Below, piece by piece: positions 48,401 to 57,543 of a DNA stretch of 64,000 bases. The notes under the pieces were generated by a model. That model made no database searches. It was not told where the DNA came from and saw nothing but the letters and a program-made list of their open reading frames with translations. Positions within the stretch are counted from its first letter, which is position 1, and each line of letters begins with the position of its first letter. Source of the stretch: Bacteroidota bacterium (GTDB lineage: Bacteria > Bacteroidota > Bacteroidia > AKYH767-A > OLB10). The stretch covers positions 1 to 64,000 of the forward strand of contig JADJMG010000010.1 of assembly GCA_016709725.1 (NCBI GenBank), written 5' to 3'. A program made the position numbers and the translations under genes.

Positions 48401-48934
48401 TTATCCTTTTTTTACCAGAATAGGAGTCATTCTTCTCGCCAATGCAAATCCTCCAAAGAATACAATATTGTAAAATAAATCGCCCATCAACGTTCCTTTG
48501 AAAAAGGGAATGCCAGCGACATAACAATTCATTAATCCTGAAGCGGTATACCCGTAATAACCTGTAGTCCATGTTCCGAAATTGGTAAGTAAAAAGAAGA
48601 TGATAGATCCTGTTAAAGAAGCTACCATAATGGTTTGACGTTGTTCTCTTCCTCTGAGGTAGAATCCTAAACAAGTGATGAGCGCCATACTTCCGTAAAC
48701 AAAGATCATGTCAGGGTAGAACCCGGTGCCATTGTATATTTCAAAGATAATATCACTGATGAAAATGGCGGTAAGTGGAATGATGAAAGCCCATTTCTTA
48801 TTGATTAAATAAGTTCCACCAAACAAGGCCATCGCTGCTAGCGGAGTAAAGTTGGCTATTGGTGGAAAGAAACGTGTAAGCGCACCTAGGAAAATGAAGA
48901 GAATGAGGAATTTATTTCTGTTATCGAGTTGCAT
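48401..48934 (-). CDS. DUF6580-like membrane protein
   Basis: The 177-residue protein has about five membrane helices with the pattern LGALTRFFPPIANFTPLAAMALFGG and TNFGTWTTGYYGYTASGL, followed by FFKGTLMGDLFYNIVFFGG. These features match DUF6580-type proteins of the ECF-transporter S-component-like fold. A substrate cannot be assigned. It is a single gene with a shared terminator. Confidence 0.72.
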   Translation of the reverse strand: MQLDNRNKFLILFIFLGALTRFFPPIANFTPLAAMALFGGTYLINKKWAFIIPLTAIFISDIIFEIYNGTGFYPDMIFVYGSMALITCLGFYLRGREQRQTIMVASLTGSIIFFLLTNFGTWTTGYYGYTASGLMNCYVAGIPFFKGTLMGDLFYNIVFFGGFALARRMTPILVKKG

Positions 48935-49003
48935 AGGTCTGGTGATTTAGGGCAAATATAAGCATACTATTTTATTTAGATAAGCACAATGAAGATCTTA
49001 TTG

Positions 49004-49762
49004 CTACTCTGTCCAAATCTCTAAGGCTCTTTCTGCTTGTAAATGAAGCATCTCTTCTCCGTTTTTCGTTTGAGCCCCTTGGAGCCGGGCCTTTTTTAGA
49101 AACAATGTTTCTAGCGGATTATAAACTAAATCGAATATTAAATGTTCTTTCCCAATTCCTTCATGAGGTATATTCGGACAACCCTCCAAATTAGGATGCA
49201 TTCCCAAAGGAGTGGTGTTGATGATAAGGGTATGTTCAGCAATGAGTGAAGGGGTTAAATCAGCATAAACGAGAACAATTTCATTTTCACTCTCACTCTC
49301 CTTCTCACTCTCCTTTGCTCGGGATACCATCTGAAAAGAAATATTTAATTTTTGCAAAATGAATTTCACCGCTTTTGATGCACCTCCTGTGCCTAATATT
49401 AATGCTTTGTTATGATGGGAATGTAGGAGGGGAGTGATGGATTTTTCGAATCCATAAATATCCGTGTTGTATCCCATCAATTTTCCATCTTCCAAAACCT
49501 TAACCGTATTTACAGCACCAATTTTTTCAACTTCCTCCGTACATCCATCTAAAAAAGGAATTACTGAACATTTAAACGGAATGGTAATGTTCATCCCATC
49601 CAATTGATATTGGTGAACTAGATTTCGAATTTCAGCAATGGTATCGGTTTCTAGATTGATGTATTCATAGCCTTTCCAGGGTGGACTCGAAAATTTTTGG
49701 CTGAAATATTTTTTCGACCAGGAATGACCAAGCGTTTTTCCAATCAGCGCAAAGCGAGGCAT
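49004..49762 (-). CDS. aroE: Shikimate dehydrogenase
   Basis: AroE reduces 3-dehydroshikimate to shikimate with NADPH in aromatic amino acid synthesis. The 252-residue protein has the shikimate-binding region (GKTLGHSWSKKYFSQKF), MNITIPFKCSVIPFLD with catalytic Lys, AVNTV, YNTDIYGF, the NADP motif LILGTGGASKAVKF and the C-terminal Gln of GEEMLHLQAE. Complete. It is the last gene of an operon; its start overlaps the DedA stop as TAATG. Confidence 0.93.
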   Translation of the reverse strand: MPRFALIGKTLGHSWSKKYFSQKFSSPPWKGYEYINLETDTIAEIRNLVHQYQLDGMNITIPFKCSVIPFLDGCTEEVEKIGAVNTVKVLEDGKLMGYNTDIYGFEKSITPLLHSHHNKALILGTGGASKAVKFILQKLNISFQMVSRAKESEKESESENEIVLVYADLTPSLIAEHTLIINTTPLGMHPNLEGCPNIPHEGIGKEHLIFDLVYNPLETLFLKKARLQGAQTKNGEEMLHLQAERALEIWTE

Positions 49763-50409
49763 TAACTTTTAGAAAATTTGCTTTTCAGAATGCTGAAGAC
49801 CATCGGAAGAACAGAAAGTACAATGATCATGATCACCACCAATTCAAAATGTTCTTTTACCCAAGGCATTTGTCCAAATAAGTATCCACAAATCGACATG
49901 CTGCTGATCCATAAAACACCACCTGCAATGTCGTAAGGTAAAAATTTCGTTTTATAACTCATCTCCCCTAAACCAGCTACGAAAGGAGTAAAAGTTCTTA
50001 CAATGGGAATGAAACGAGCCATGATGATCGCCTTGGTACCATGCTTTTCAAAAAACGCATGCGTATCATCTAAATATTTTTGCTTGACAATTCTTCTTCC
50101 TCTGAACTTTATCTCAGTTGCTCGAACCCCTAAAAATTTGCCGACCGCATAGTTTACATTATCTCCTAAAATGGCGGCAAAGGATAAGAGTCCAATGAGT
50201 ATTCCTAAATTTAATCCAGTAGCTTCATTCGCACATAATGCCCCAGCAGCAAAAAGCAAAGAGTCGCCAGGAAGAAAAGGCATCACGATTAATCCAGTTT
50301 CAACAAAGATGATCAGAAAGAGGATGCCGTAAACAGCTACTCCATATTCGGTAACCATGGTTGCTAAATGGTCGTTAATATGGAGAATAAAGTCAAGAAT
50401 AGAATGCAT
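49762..50409 (-). CDS. DedA/VTT-family membrane protein
   Basis: The 215-residue protein has the DedA signature. A hydrophobic N-terminal region holds FVETGLIVMPFLPGDSLLFAAGALC, followed by LGDNVNYAVGKFLG, then KHGTKAIIMARFIPIVRTFTPFVAG (the arginine-rich re-entrant motif). DedA proteins act in membrane lipid recycling, probably as undecaprenyl-phosphate or phospholipid translocases. It is coupled to aroE by a one-base overlap. Confidence 0.92.
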   Translation of the reverse strand: MHSILDFILHINDHLATMVTEYGVAVYGILFLIIFVETGLIVMPFLPGDSLLFAAGALCANEATGLNLGILIGLLSFAAILGDNVNYAVGKFLGVRATEIKFRGRRIVKQKYLDDTHAFFEKHGTKAIIMARFIPIVRTFTPFVAGLGEMSYKTKFLPYDIAGGVLWISSMSICGYLFGQMPWVKEHFELVVIMIIVLSVLPMVFSILKSKFSKS

Positions 50410-50418
50410 AAATTGGAA

Positions 50419-50736
50419 TTAAGAAACGATAATATTGGGATCAATCTCTTTGCTATAAGCCATGATTCCACCTTTTAAATTGTAAAGATTTTCATAGCCA
50501 AAACGCTTTTCTAATTCATTAATAGCGGCCGCACTTCTGGATCCACTTCTGCAATGAACAATAACAGGAACGTCTTTACGAATTTTATCGATGTCGGTTA
50601 GAAGGTTGCCTAAAGGAATCAATTCACCTTCTATATTACACATATCAAATTCATGCTCTTCACGAACATCGATCAATTGAAAATCGACACCGTCATCACG
50701 CATTTGCTTCAGCTCGGATACAGTTTTTTCTTTCAT
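50419..50736 (-). CDS. Rhodanese-like sulfurtransferase
   Basis: This is a 105-residue single rhodanese domain, with QLIDVREEHEFDMCNIEGE near the N-terminus and the active-site loop VIVHCRSGSRSAAA (Cys near residue 62). Such proteins pass sulfane sulfur. The start overlaps the stop of the ComA-like gene (ATGA), suggesting a functional or regulatory link with the sulfo-compound enzyme upstream. Confidence 0.93.
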   Translation of the reverse strand: MKEKTVSELKQMRDDGVDFQLIDVREEHEFDMCNIEGELIPLGNLLTDIDKIRKDVPVIVHCRSGSRSAAAINELEKRFGYENLYNLKGGIMAYSKEIDPNIIVS

Positions 50737-51563
50737 ATCGGTTTTAATTCAGTTTTCTTGTTGGGTGCTAAACTAGGTTCTTCTACTAGGGGAGCGTGTA
50801 ACGACTTATCTAAAAACTGAAAGAAGGTGTCGCTGCGCAATCCTAATCGTAAAGTTTCTAATGCAATAACTTCCTGAGGAGAAATATTGCCGAGGTTTAC
50901 ATTTGCTCCAAAGAGTTTTATGAAATAAGCTTGTTGTGATTTTTGTGGTGTTTCCCAAATAATCTTTTCAGGAGCAACCTTCGCTACAATTTTATTAATC
51001 AACACCACATGTGCTTTTCCATTGGGACGATAAATACCCACTGTACCGCTTTCACGTGCTTCCGCAATTACTTTCCAGGCTCCGGCTTCCAATTCGGCTT
51101 GCATCATTTCAATCCACTTATTCGGGCGAATTAAAATTCCTTCTTCTTTGGATCCTACTTCACTAATCACGGTAACGCGCTTACTCAAACGCTCTATGTA
51201 ATGACATTTTTCTGGATGAGGCATCGTGATGGATCCGTCAGAAACTTCTGCATATTCCATCTTAAATTTATCCAACAAGCGAAGATAATCCTCAAATTGT
51301 CCACGCACTACAAATGCTTCGAATAATGTACCACCAAAATAAACGGGCATACCTACCTCTCTGAAAAAAGCCAATTTATTTTCAAGTTTAGAAGTTACTA
51401 AAGAGCTTCCAAAACCGAGTTTAATAATATCAATATAATCGCCGCTACCATCTATCAAGTTTTCACATTCTCGAATACTAAGTCCTTTGTCCATGACCAT
51501 CGTTAAACCCGCTAAGCGTGGTTTTACATGTCGGTGCGGAATATGTGATAATTCAAAGTTCAT
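50733..51563 (-). CDS. Phosphosulfolactate synthase-like enzyme (ComA family)
   Basis: The 276-residue protein matches the ComA family: GLTMVMDKGLS, then DYIDIIKLGFGSS, VYFGGTLFEAFVVRGQFEDY, EVSDGSITMP, EVGSKEEG and WKVIAEARESGT. The TIM-barrel enzyme adds sulfite to phosphoenolpyruvate. ComA is best known in archaeal coenzyme M synthesis; Bacteroidota probably use it to make sulfolactate-type metabolites, which is inference. The ATG at 51563 is chosen over a TTG at 51572. Its neighbour is a rhodanese. Confidence 0.88.
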   Translation of the reverse strand: MNFELSHIPHRHVKPRLAGLTMVMDKGLSIRECENLIDGSGDYIDIIKLGFGSSLVTSKLENKLAFFREVGMPVYFGGTLFEAFVVRGQFEDYLRLLDKFKMEYAEVSDGSITMPHPEKCHYIERLSKRVTVISEVGSKEEGILIRPNKWIEMMQAELEAGAWKVIAEARESGTVGIYRPNGKAHVVLINKIVAKVAPEKIIWETPQKSQQAYFIKLFGANVNLGNISPQEVIALETLRLGLRSDTFFQFLDKSLHAPLVEEPSLAPNKKTELKPI

Positions 51564-51574
51564 GTTCCTCAAAT

Positions 51575-52993
51575 TTATCTGTTATTTCTTATAATGTCCC
51601 CAATATGAGTATCAAATTCAAGTGACGGTAATAGTTCAAATATAATCGCAAATCCAGTAGGATACTTTTCCATCGTCTCTGCGAAACGAACGTAAGCATC
51701 TTGTTGGTATCCTGCTTGATAAAGATATACCACTTGACGATATCTTAACTCCTGATTATCATGATGATAAAAAAGAGCAGTGTTAATAATTTCAGAAGCT
51801 TCGAAAGGTCGGTTTAATTCTGCAAGTAACTCGGAATAAGAGATCCAACCATCCTCATTTTCAGGATCAAAATCAATTACTTTTCGATAACATTCTTCGG
51901 CTTCTTCGTAATTGTTTAAACGGTATTCGCAATCACCCAATCCTAACCAATACTCTCCGTTTTGATCATCCAATTCAATGGCTTTTTTGATGTAATGAAT
52001 GGCTTCGTACCAACGATCTTCTTCCTCGAAGGTAACGCCAATACCAAACCAAGCTTGCGACATCTCAGCGGAGAGTTTAACCGCTTTTTTATAGTAAGTG
52101 CGGGCCGTTTCAAACTCATGTAAATTCTCGTAACATTCACCAATATTGTAATAGGTAAAGGCATCGGGCTTACAATACTCAAAAGCAGTTTTATATTTTT
52201 CGATGGCTTCAGTGAATTTTTCTAAAAAGGATAAAGCTTGTGCCATGTCCAAAAGGGCAGGAGCAAAGTCTTCTTTAATAAGCAAGGTATAATCATAAGC
52301 CGTAATCGCATCTTCAAAAGAACCTTGCTTGGTGTATAAATCACCCAGGTAATACCAAAGCATGTATCCGTAAGGATGTTCGTCAATGAGGAGCTTGTAA
52401 AATTCAATGCCTTCAGGAATGCGTTTACTAAATTCCAAACTCAGTACCATTTCTTCCATGGCTACTTCGTTCGATGGATTGGCAAGTAAACAAAGTTTGT
52501 AGTAATCAACAGCACGACTGTATTCAGACATGTTTTGATACGTAATGGCCAAACTCAAGTAAATATCATCCTTTTGCTCATCAGCCATTTCTAAGGCTTT
52601 GCGAAAACTAGCGAGTGCATTTGGGTATTTTTCAAGGGCGTTGTAAATATTCCCTCTCAACAAATGAATTTCAATATCAAAAGGATTAACATGTTCAACT
52701 TTTTCTAAAAGGGTAAGCGCACCTTTTTCATTGCCCATTAAGGCGAGGAGATGGGCTTCTTTTAAAGTAAAGTTTACCGAGTGCGGATGTAATGTAAAAG
52801 CATACTTCGTCACTTCAAGCGCCTTTTCAAATTCAAGTCGCTCAATAAAATGATCTATAATTTTCACTAGTGCATCAACGTCAAAAAAGTAACGTTCCTG
52901 CTTTTCACGCATTTTCTCGTACTTCTCTATGGATTGTTGGATATGCTCACTTCGCTCATCCATGTTTTCCATTTCGTCATCATCTTCCTCCAT
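51575..52993 (-). CDS. Tetratricopeptide repeat protein
   Basis: The 472-residue cytosolic protein begins with an acidic coiled N-terminus and continues with about ten TPR-like helical pairs (PNALASFRKALEMADEQ, SRAVDYYKLCLLANPSNE, FEDAITAYDYTLLIKEDFAPALLDMAQAL, YEEAEECYRKVIDFDPENEDGW). TPRs mediate protein contacts. It has no signal peptide. It is the first gene of the ComA-rhodanese-DedA-aroE row, 11 bp from ComA. Confidence 0.92.
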   Translation of the reverse strand: MEEDDDEMENMDERSEHIQQSIEKYEKMREKQERYFFDVDALVKIIDHFIERLEFEKALEVTKYAFTLHPHSVNFTLKEAHLLALMGNEKGALTLLEKVEHVNPFDIEIHLLRGNIYNALEKYPNALASFRKALEMADEQKDDIYLSLAITYQNMSEYSRAVDYYKLCLLANPSNEVAMEEMVLSLEFSKRIPEGIEFYKLLIDEHPYGYMLWYYLGDLYTKQGSFEDAITAYDYTLLIKEDFAPALLDMAQALSFLEKFTEAIEKYKTAFEYCKPDAFTYYNIGECYENLHEFETARTYYKKAVKLSAEMSQAWFGIGVTFEEEDRWYEAIHYIKKAIELDDQNGEYWLGLGDCEYRLNNYEEAEECYRKVIDFDPENEDGWISYSELLAELNRPFEASEIINTALFYHHDNQELRYRQVVYLYQAGYQQDAYVRFAETMEKYPTGFAIIFELLPSLEFDTHIGDIIRNNR

Positions 52994-53310
52994 ACAGTCG
53001 AATCTTGATGCAAAGGTAGGGCTTTTATCCTGTATCCATATTCACTATTCCCTTGTTTTTACGCTGATGGATTTAAATCGAGTTAAAATTTAGTATGTTA
53101 ATTTGTAAATAGTTTGTTTTTAAATACTTATAGCTTATTTTCTCGGTAAGAAATTGATAATTTATTCAGATCATTTTATGCGCACTTTGTTCATAAATAG
53201 AGTGGTAAACCAACTTGTTTCTATTCTTATCAAAAAGAAAATCAATAACAATTTACATAGTAAAGCGTTGTAATTTTGTAAGCTAGTCAATTACCGCGCA
53301 CAGGACAGAA
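52994..53310. other. Divergent promoter region
   Basis: This AT-rich 317-bp gap separates divergent TPR and oxidoreductase genes. TAATTTTG at 53271-53278 resembles a -7 box for the plus-strand gene, but no well-spaced TTG box precedes it. No gene or repeat is evident. Confidence 0.4.
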
Positions 53311-53985
53311 ATGCATAATAACCACGTAAAAGAGATTGTAGTAGTAGGTGCCACCGGATTAATCGGTAGTAGTTTGATGGATATATTATTGGCAGACGTG
53401 TCGGTACACAAAATTTTAGTGCTTTCTCGAAAAGAGGTGGAATGGAAACATAAGAAAGTACACGGTGTCATCACCGATTTCGATCAATTAGAGAAGTATG
53501 TTCCCATAGTAAAAGATGCAAATGCTCTCTTTTGTTGTATTGGAACTACCATTAAAAAAGCAGGATCTAAAGAGGCTTTTCGAAAAGTGGATTATCAAAT
53601 TCCAGTTGATTTAGCTGCCTTAGCAGAAAAGGCCAATATCAATAAGTTTATTGTTATTTCTTCTTTGGGGGCTGATCCATTGTCCGATAATTTTTATTTG
53701 AAGACCAAGGGTGAAATGGAAAGAGATATTTCAACTCAATACAGTTTTAAAAAATTAGCGTTTATTCGACCTTCACTACTTCTAGGACCTCGTCCAGAAT
53801 TCCGTATGGGAGAACGATTCGCTCAGTTTTTCATGGTTCTTTTCTCTTTTTTGATGGTCGGAAATCTAAAGAAATATAGACCCATCCACGATTTTAAAGT
53901 GGCTAAAGCGATGATCAGTATTTCCAATTCCCTCAACAATCAAAAGATTTATGAATCGGAAGAGTTGGAGTATTTGGGGACTTGA
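53311..53985 (+). CDS. NAD(P)-dependent oxidoreductase, TIP30/HTATIP2-like
   Basis: The 224-residue protein is a short atypical SDR. The dinucleotide motif GATGLIGSSLMDILL is near residue 14, CCIGTTIKKAGSKEAFRKVDY near 73, SSLGA and the YLKTKGEMER Tyr-x-x-x-Lys motif at about 130, then PSLLLGPR. The arrangement matches TIP30/HTATIP2-like proteins. The substrate is unknown. It is a single gene; a bidirectional terminator follows. Confidence 0.87.
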   Translation: MHNNHVKEIVVVGATGLIGSSLMDILLADVSVHKILVLSRKEVEWKHKKVHGVITDFDQLEKYVPIVKDANALFCCIGTTIKKAGSKEAFRKVDYQIPVDLAALAEKANINKFIVISSLGADPLSDNFYLKTKGEMERDISTQYSFKKLAFIRPSLLLGPRPEFRMGERFAQFFMVLFSFLMVGNLKKYRPIHDFKVAKAMISISNSLNNQKIYESEELEYLGT

Positions 53986-54154
53986 CACTCACTATAAGAT
54001 GGGATTATGTCAAGTTTTCAAAGGATTTTTAGAAGGTATATTAAAACTTAAAAGAGTCATAATGAACTTAAAAATAATTTCCCCTTGCCTTTGGAGAGGG
54101 TGCTAGGGGGAGAGGTTGATTTTCTAGGAATGCGAAATTTAATTAGTAAAACTA

Positions 54155-54203
54155 AAAAACCCTTTAACAATTCGATTTCTCTTAGTGTTAAAGGGTTGTT
54201 TTA
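54155..54203. terminator. Bidirectional terminator with long spacer
   Basis: The arms AACCCTTTAACA (54158-54169) and TGTTAAAGGGTT (54186-54197) match perfectly, with T-rich flanks on both sides. It separates the TIP30-like gene from the convergent repeat-protein gene. Confidence 0.75.
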
Positions 54204-54248
54204 AATAGTGTATTCTTTGAACCTCTATGTTGAGGCCGTCCTTATGCT

Positions 54249-54815
54249 TTATTCGGCAGTACTGATAGGAACAAAATGCCTAACGATTTCCATGCTTTTT
54301 GTAATGATGAAATCAATCAACACGTTAAATGTTTGTCGAGCATTCACCTGTAACACCCCTTCTTTTACTTTTTCTTGAGAATTTACGTCTGGAGCATTAA
54401 CTTGGGTATTGATGGCAGTAGCTTCCACATTTACTTCCTGAAGTTGAATACGAGGGATGTATTCACCATTGTATAAAACTACTTCGGTCAAGTACTGAGC
54501 TCTGACAGGTTCTACGAATCCAATTTTTTGAATATCGGTATCATCATATATACCTGAAGCTTTTATAGTTACTTCATTCATTTGAATGGAAGGTATAAGT
54601 GATCCTTCATAAGAAGTTGCTTCTACAATGTTGCCTTCTGAACGACTAGCCGATATTTCCACTTCTTGTAATTGGATCGATGGGATCCAAGTATTTTCGA
54701 AACGAGCCGCTTTTACAACTTTCTCATCGGATGTGATGGCAGCTTGTACCTGATAGGTAGCTGATGATAGAAGTAAGAACAGAAACACTGCACGGGGGTT
54801 GAGGTTTGTTTTCAT
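54249..54815 (-). CDS. Secreted protein with three IPxIQLxEVxIxA repeats
   Basis: The 188-residue product has a signal peptide ending VQAA. Three imperfect repeats follow: WIPSIQLQEVEISAS, LIPSIQMNEVTIKAS and YIPRIQLQEVNVEAT, each preceded by an aromatic-x-G/N pair. Two of the linkers contain a short acidic or asparagine-rich stretch. The LxEVxVxA core resembles the start of TonB receptor plug domains, but no barrel follows. I do not recognise a family. Extracytoplasmic, unknown role. Confidence 0.6.
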   Translation of the reverse strand: MKTNLNPRAVFLFLLLSSATYQVQAAITSDEKVVKAARFENTWIPSIQLQEVEISASRSEGNIVEATSYEGSLIPSIQMNEVTIKASGIYDDTDIQKIGFVEPVRAQYLTEVVLYNGEYIPRIQLQEVNVEATAINTQVNAPDVNSQEKVKEGVLQVNARQTFNVLIDFIITKSMEIVRHFVPISTAE

Positions 54816-55087
54816 GGCTTTAATTTTAAAATTTGTTTATCTTTTTTTCGACACTGCAAATGTACATAAACGAAAAGGTACTTTGCAACACATAGTACCT
54901 TTTAAAGTTCTAATATATTGATTTTGAGGAATATTATTTTTAATATGGGCTTCAACTTTGTCTAATTTTTGTAATTTTTCAAATTATTTTAATACTGGAA
55001 CGAAGATTTTTAATGAATAATATACTTGTGATGAACAAAGATGCATTGATGTTACAGGAATTGTAGTTATCTAAATGTTAAAAGAAT

Positions 55088-55151
55088 GGGAGAATAGGAG
55101 AATAGGAGAATAGGAGAATAGTTGAATAGGAGAATAGTTGAATAGGAGAAT
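55088..55151. repeat. GGAGAATA tandem repeat
   Basis: Seven to eight units of GGAGAATA, alternating near its end with TTGAATA, form a purine-rich run upstream of the tlpA-like gene. Confidence 0.85.
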
Positions 55152-55239
55152 TTTAAAGCTTTAATATCAACCCCCAAACTTCCATTACACATGACCCATC
55201 TCCCTCTGAAGTACTTCACTTGGTTTCGACTTCAGGGGC

Positions 55240-55334
<95 letters not shown>

Positions 55335-55401
55335 AACATCTTTTCAAATTAATTAATCTCTTTTTAAAATCTTTTTCCTTTTAATTGCGTTCTTTTGAAG
55401 T

Positions 55402-55920
55402 ATGAACTTACTTCAGCGAATCTTTCTATTCTTTTTCTTGATAGCCACCCCTATGTCTTTATCAGCACAAAAGCGGGAAGTGATTAAGTTGGATCAACTG
55501 CTCACAATCCTCAATAATAAATCGGATTCTTTGCTCGTACTGAATTTCTGGGCTACTTGGTGTAAGCCCTGTGTGGAGGAGATGCAGGAGTTTCTTCGAA
55601 TAGAACAAGAGATTGAAAACAAAAAGGTTAGGTTTGTTTACTTAAGCCTCGACTTTAAGAAGGATTTTGACACAAAGCTGGTCCCATTTGTGAATAAAAG
55701 GAAGATGATGAGTGATGTTTTTCTGCTCGATGAACCCGATTACGATGCCTGGATTAACATGGTAGAACCTACTTGGCAAGGGTCCATACCAGCCACATTG
55801 TTCCTAGCTCCAAATGCAGAAAACCGACATTTTCACGAAGGTCAGTTGACATATCTTGAATTGAAAAAAATAATTAATGGCAATGATATATTTGTTTACA
55901 CTAAGCACCTGCCCTCCTGA
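55402..55920 (+). CDS. TlpA-like periplasmic thioredoxin, 3' end rewritten by transposon
   Basis: The 172-residue protein has a signal peptide (MNLLQRIFLFFFLIATPMSL, ending SAQ) and a thioredoxin fold with LLVLNFWATWCKPCVEEM. It is a TlpA/ResA-type thiol oxidoreductase with catalytic CKPC. The last 13 residues (GNDIFVYTKHLPS) are encoded by the inserted transposon. Without the element the frame would run on as TYLP and stop at a TGA that overlaps the ATG of the next thioredoxin gene. Its stop now lies 18 bp inside the convergent restriction-endonuclease gene. Confidence 0.9.
   Translation: MNLLQRIFLFFFLIATPMSLSAQKREVIKLDQLLTILNNKSDSLLVLNFWATWCKPCVEEMQEFLRIEQEIENKKVRFVYLSLDFKKDFDTKLVPFVNKRKMMSDVFLLDEPDYDAWINMVEPTWQGSIPATLFLAPNAENRHFHEGQLTYLELKKIINGNDIFVYTKHLPS
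55871..55878 (+). repeat. Target-site duplication, left copy
   Basis: TAATTAAT directly abuts the left inverted repeat; the identical octamer abuts the right one at 59636-59643. Eight bases is the usual duplication length of the IS1595 family. Confidence 0.93.
55879..55901 (+). repeat. Left terminal inverted repeat
   Basis: GGCAATGATATA, four non-matching bases, then TTTACAC; pairs with 59613-59635. The last base is also the last base of the restriction gene's stop codon. Confidence 0.93.
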
Positions 55921-56671
55921 TGGTTTTATTTTCAGAAGAATTGAAAACTATTAATTTATCCCAATTTATATTTCCATTGTTATCACAAAAATTATCTAAG
56001 AACTCCTTAGTTAATTTATTGACCAACCTCCCATACGCTTCATTAAACTCATTATTTTTGGTTTCAGCTTCATGCCCTAATGGTTTAATAATTTCAGTAT
56101 ACAAGTCTTCGTCACCAGAAATAAATTCCCAAAACTTTTGCCCGCAAAATTTATAATAGTTGCCTTTGGACTTATAAATATATCTTTCCCTTGATTGACC
56201 ATAACAACAACCATTAACACAAATAAGTTCCAGCTTATTTCCAGACGTACTTAATCTTTTTCTTGCGCTATTAAAATTGTCAATCAATTTTTTAACTTGT
56301 GAATCATTGCCCCAGTTCGGACCTGACTTAATAGATACAATATATCTAATGTTGTCTTTGTCAAAATCTAAATCAATTCCTTCAATTCCCGACTTTCTTC
56401 CGTGATATACTGAATCATTTATAAATATTGCTAATCTTTCAAGCCAATTTCCAAAAACAGTTTCTTCGCTCGATGAAATATAAGCACTTAATATTCCTTC
56501 GATAATTTCATTGGCGGTTGTTACGTTTTTTGCTCTGAAAAGATATGGGTTCTTGGATTTTAAAACTTTCTTTAATTCAATATTTACAACTTTTTCAAGC
56601 CTAGCAGAATGAAATTGACCAATATTTTCTTCAACGTACTGCGTAACGTTTTTTAGATTTAGTTTTTGCAT
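55901..56671 (-). CDS. PmeII-like type II restriction endonuclease
   Basis: The 256-residue protein closely follows the PmeII-type family. It has EIIEGILSAYISSSEETVFGNW, then LERLAIFINDSVYHGRKSGIEGIDLDFD, YIVSIKSGPNWGNDSQ and CVNGCCYG, followed by FCGQKFWEFISGDEDLYTEII. The Asp of GIDLDF and the IK of SIKSG probably form a PD-(D/E)xK-type catalytic site. It cuts DNA that lacks the partner methylation; the target sequence cannot be told. It overlaps the methyltransferase gene by 41 bp, so the pair is tightly linked. The stop is at the left end of the transposon. Confidence 0.86.
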   Translation of the reverse strand: MQKLNLKNVTQYVEENIGQFHSARLEKVVNIELKKVLKSKNPYLFRAKNVTTANEIIEGILSAYISSSEETVFGNWLERLAIFINDSVYHGRKSGIEGIDLDFDKDNIRYIVSIKSGPNWGNDSQVKKLIDNFNSARKRLSTSGNKLELICVNGCCYGQSRERYIYKSKGNYYKFCGQKFWEFISGDEDLYTEIIKPLGHEAETKNNEFNEAYGRLVNKLTKEFLDNFCDNNGNINWDKLIVFNSSENKTIRRAGA

Positions 56672-57512
56672 AAAGGTTTTTTGGCTCTAACAGATATATT
56701 TCGGAAGGTTTTATTTGCTTTTTAATCATGTCAAAATATTCTTTAGTAATATCAATACCAATTGAATGCCTCATCATTCTTTTTGCAACAAAAAGTGTGG
56801 TTCCAGACCCCATAAATGGATCAAGTACAATATCATTTTCTTTTGTAAACAGTTTAATAAACCATTCGGGTAACTCCTCTGGAAAAGCAGCACTATGCTT
56901 CTTATTATTGCATTCTGTGGCAAGATGTAATACATTAGTTGGATATGCCTTGTCTCTTAATAACCAATTAGAAATGTTCTTTCCAAATCCACTTCCTACT
57001 TTTGATGTATCTCTAATTTTATCTGTATCACTTAGATTTTTAAGTCTTGACTTAGCCCAATCTCCCATAGGAACCATAACTTCTTCTTGGTACATATTAA
57101 ACTTCTTTTCTTTGTTGAATTGAAGAAGCCTTTCCCAAGAATCTCTAAATCTATTGGGCCATTTACCTGGATATGAATTTTTCTTGTGCCAAATAAATTC
57201 CTCTGTCCAATACCATCCTTGTTTTCTCATTTCAAGTATTAACTCCATAACATAAGTACTTCTCTCGCCCTCTATTACTTTCTCCTTGATGTTTAATATA
57301 AATGTCCCTGTTGGTTTTAAAACTCTAAGCAACTCGTGAGAAATAGGTAAAAACCATTCAACATATTTCTCAGCTTTAATTCCTCCGTAAGTTGACTTAC
57401 GTTGATCTGCATAAGGAGGCGAAGTAACAATCAAATCAACCGAGTTACTTTTTAAAGATTTTAAAATGTCTTTACTGTCTCCTAAAAATATATCCGTTTT
57501 TATCTCTCTCAT
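56631..57512 (-). CDS. Beta-type DNA methyltransferase (N4/N6) of the restriction system
   Basis: The product begins best at the ATG at 57512 (MREIKTDIFLGDSKD). The frame extends to 57659, but that stretch lies inside the RhuM gene. Motif IV is DLIVTSPPYADQR (SPPY) near residue 30. Motif I comes late, in DIVLDPFMGSGTTLFVAKRM (about 245), so it is of the beta class with permuted order. SPPY fits N4-cytosine or N6-adenine transfer. It protects host sites from the adjacent endonuclease. It overlaps that gene by 41 bp. Confidence 0.9.
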   Translation of the reverse strand: MREIKTDIFLGDSKDILKSLKSNSVDLIVTSPPYADQRKSTYGGIKAEKYVEWFLPISHELLRVLKPTGTFILNIKEKVIEGERSTYVMELILEMRKQGWYWTEEFIWHKKNSYPGKWPNRFRDSWERLLQFNKEKKFNMYQEEVMVPMGDWAKSRLKNLSDTDKIRDTSKVGSGFGKNISNWLLRDKAYPTNVLHLATECNNKKHSAAFPEELPEWFIKLFTKENDIVLDPFMGSGTTLFVAKRMMRHSIGIDITKEYFDMIKKQIKPSEIYLLEPKNLYAKTKSKKRYAVR

Positions 57513-57543
57513 TTCTTTTTCTTCTTTACTGGTGGTGGGGTAT

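Noticed and set aside
48261..48674. 137-codon minus-strand frame over the DUF6580-like gene
   Set aside because: It crosses a strong bidirectional terminator and reads the membrane gene in a wrong frame; its sequence is Cys/Arg-rich without family features.
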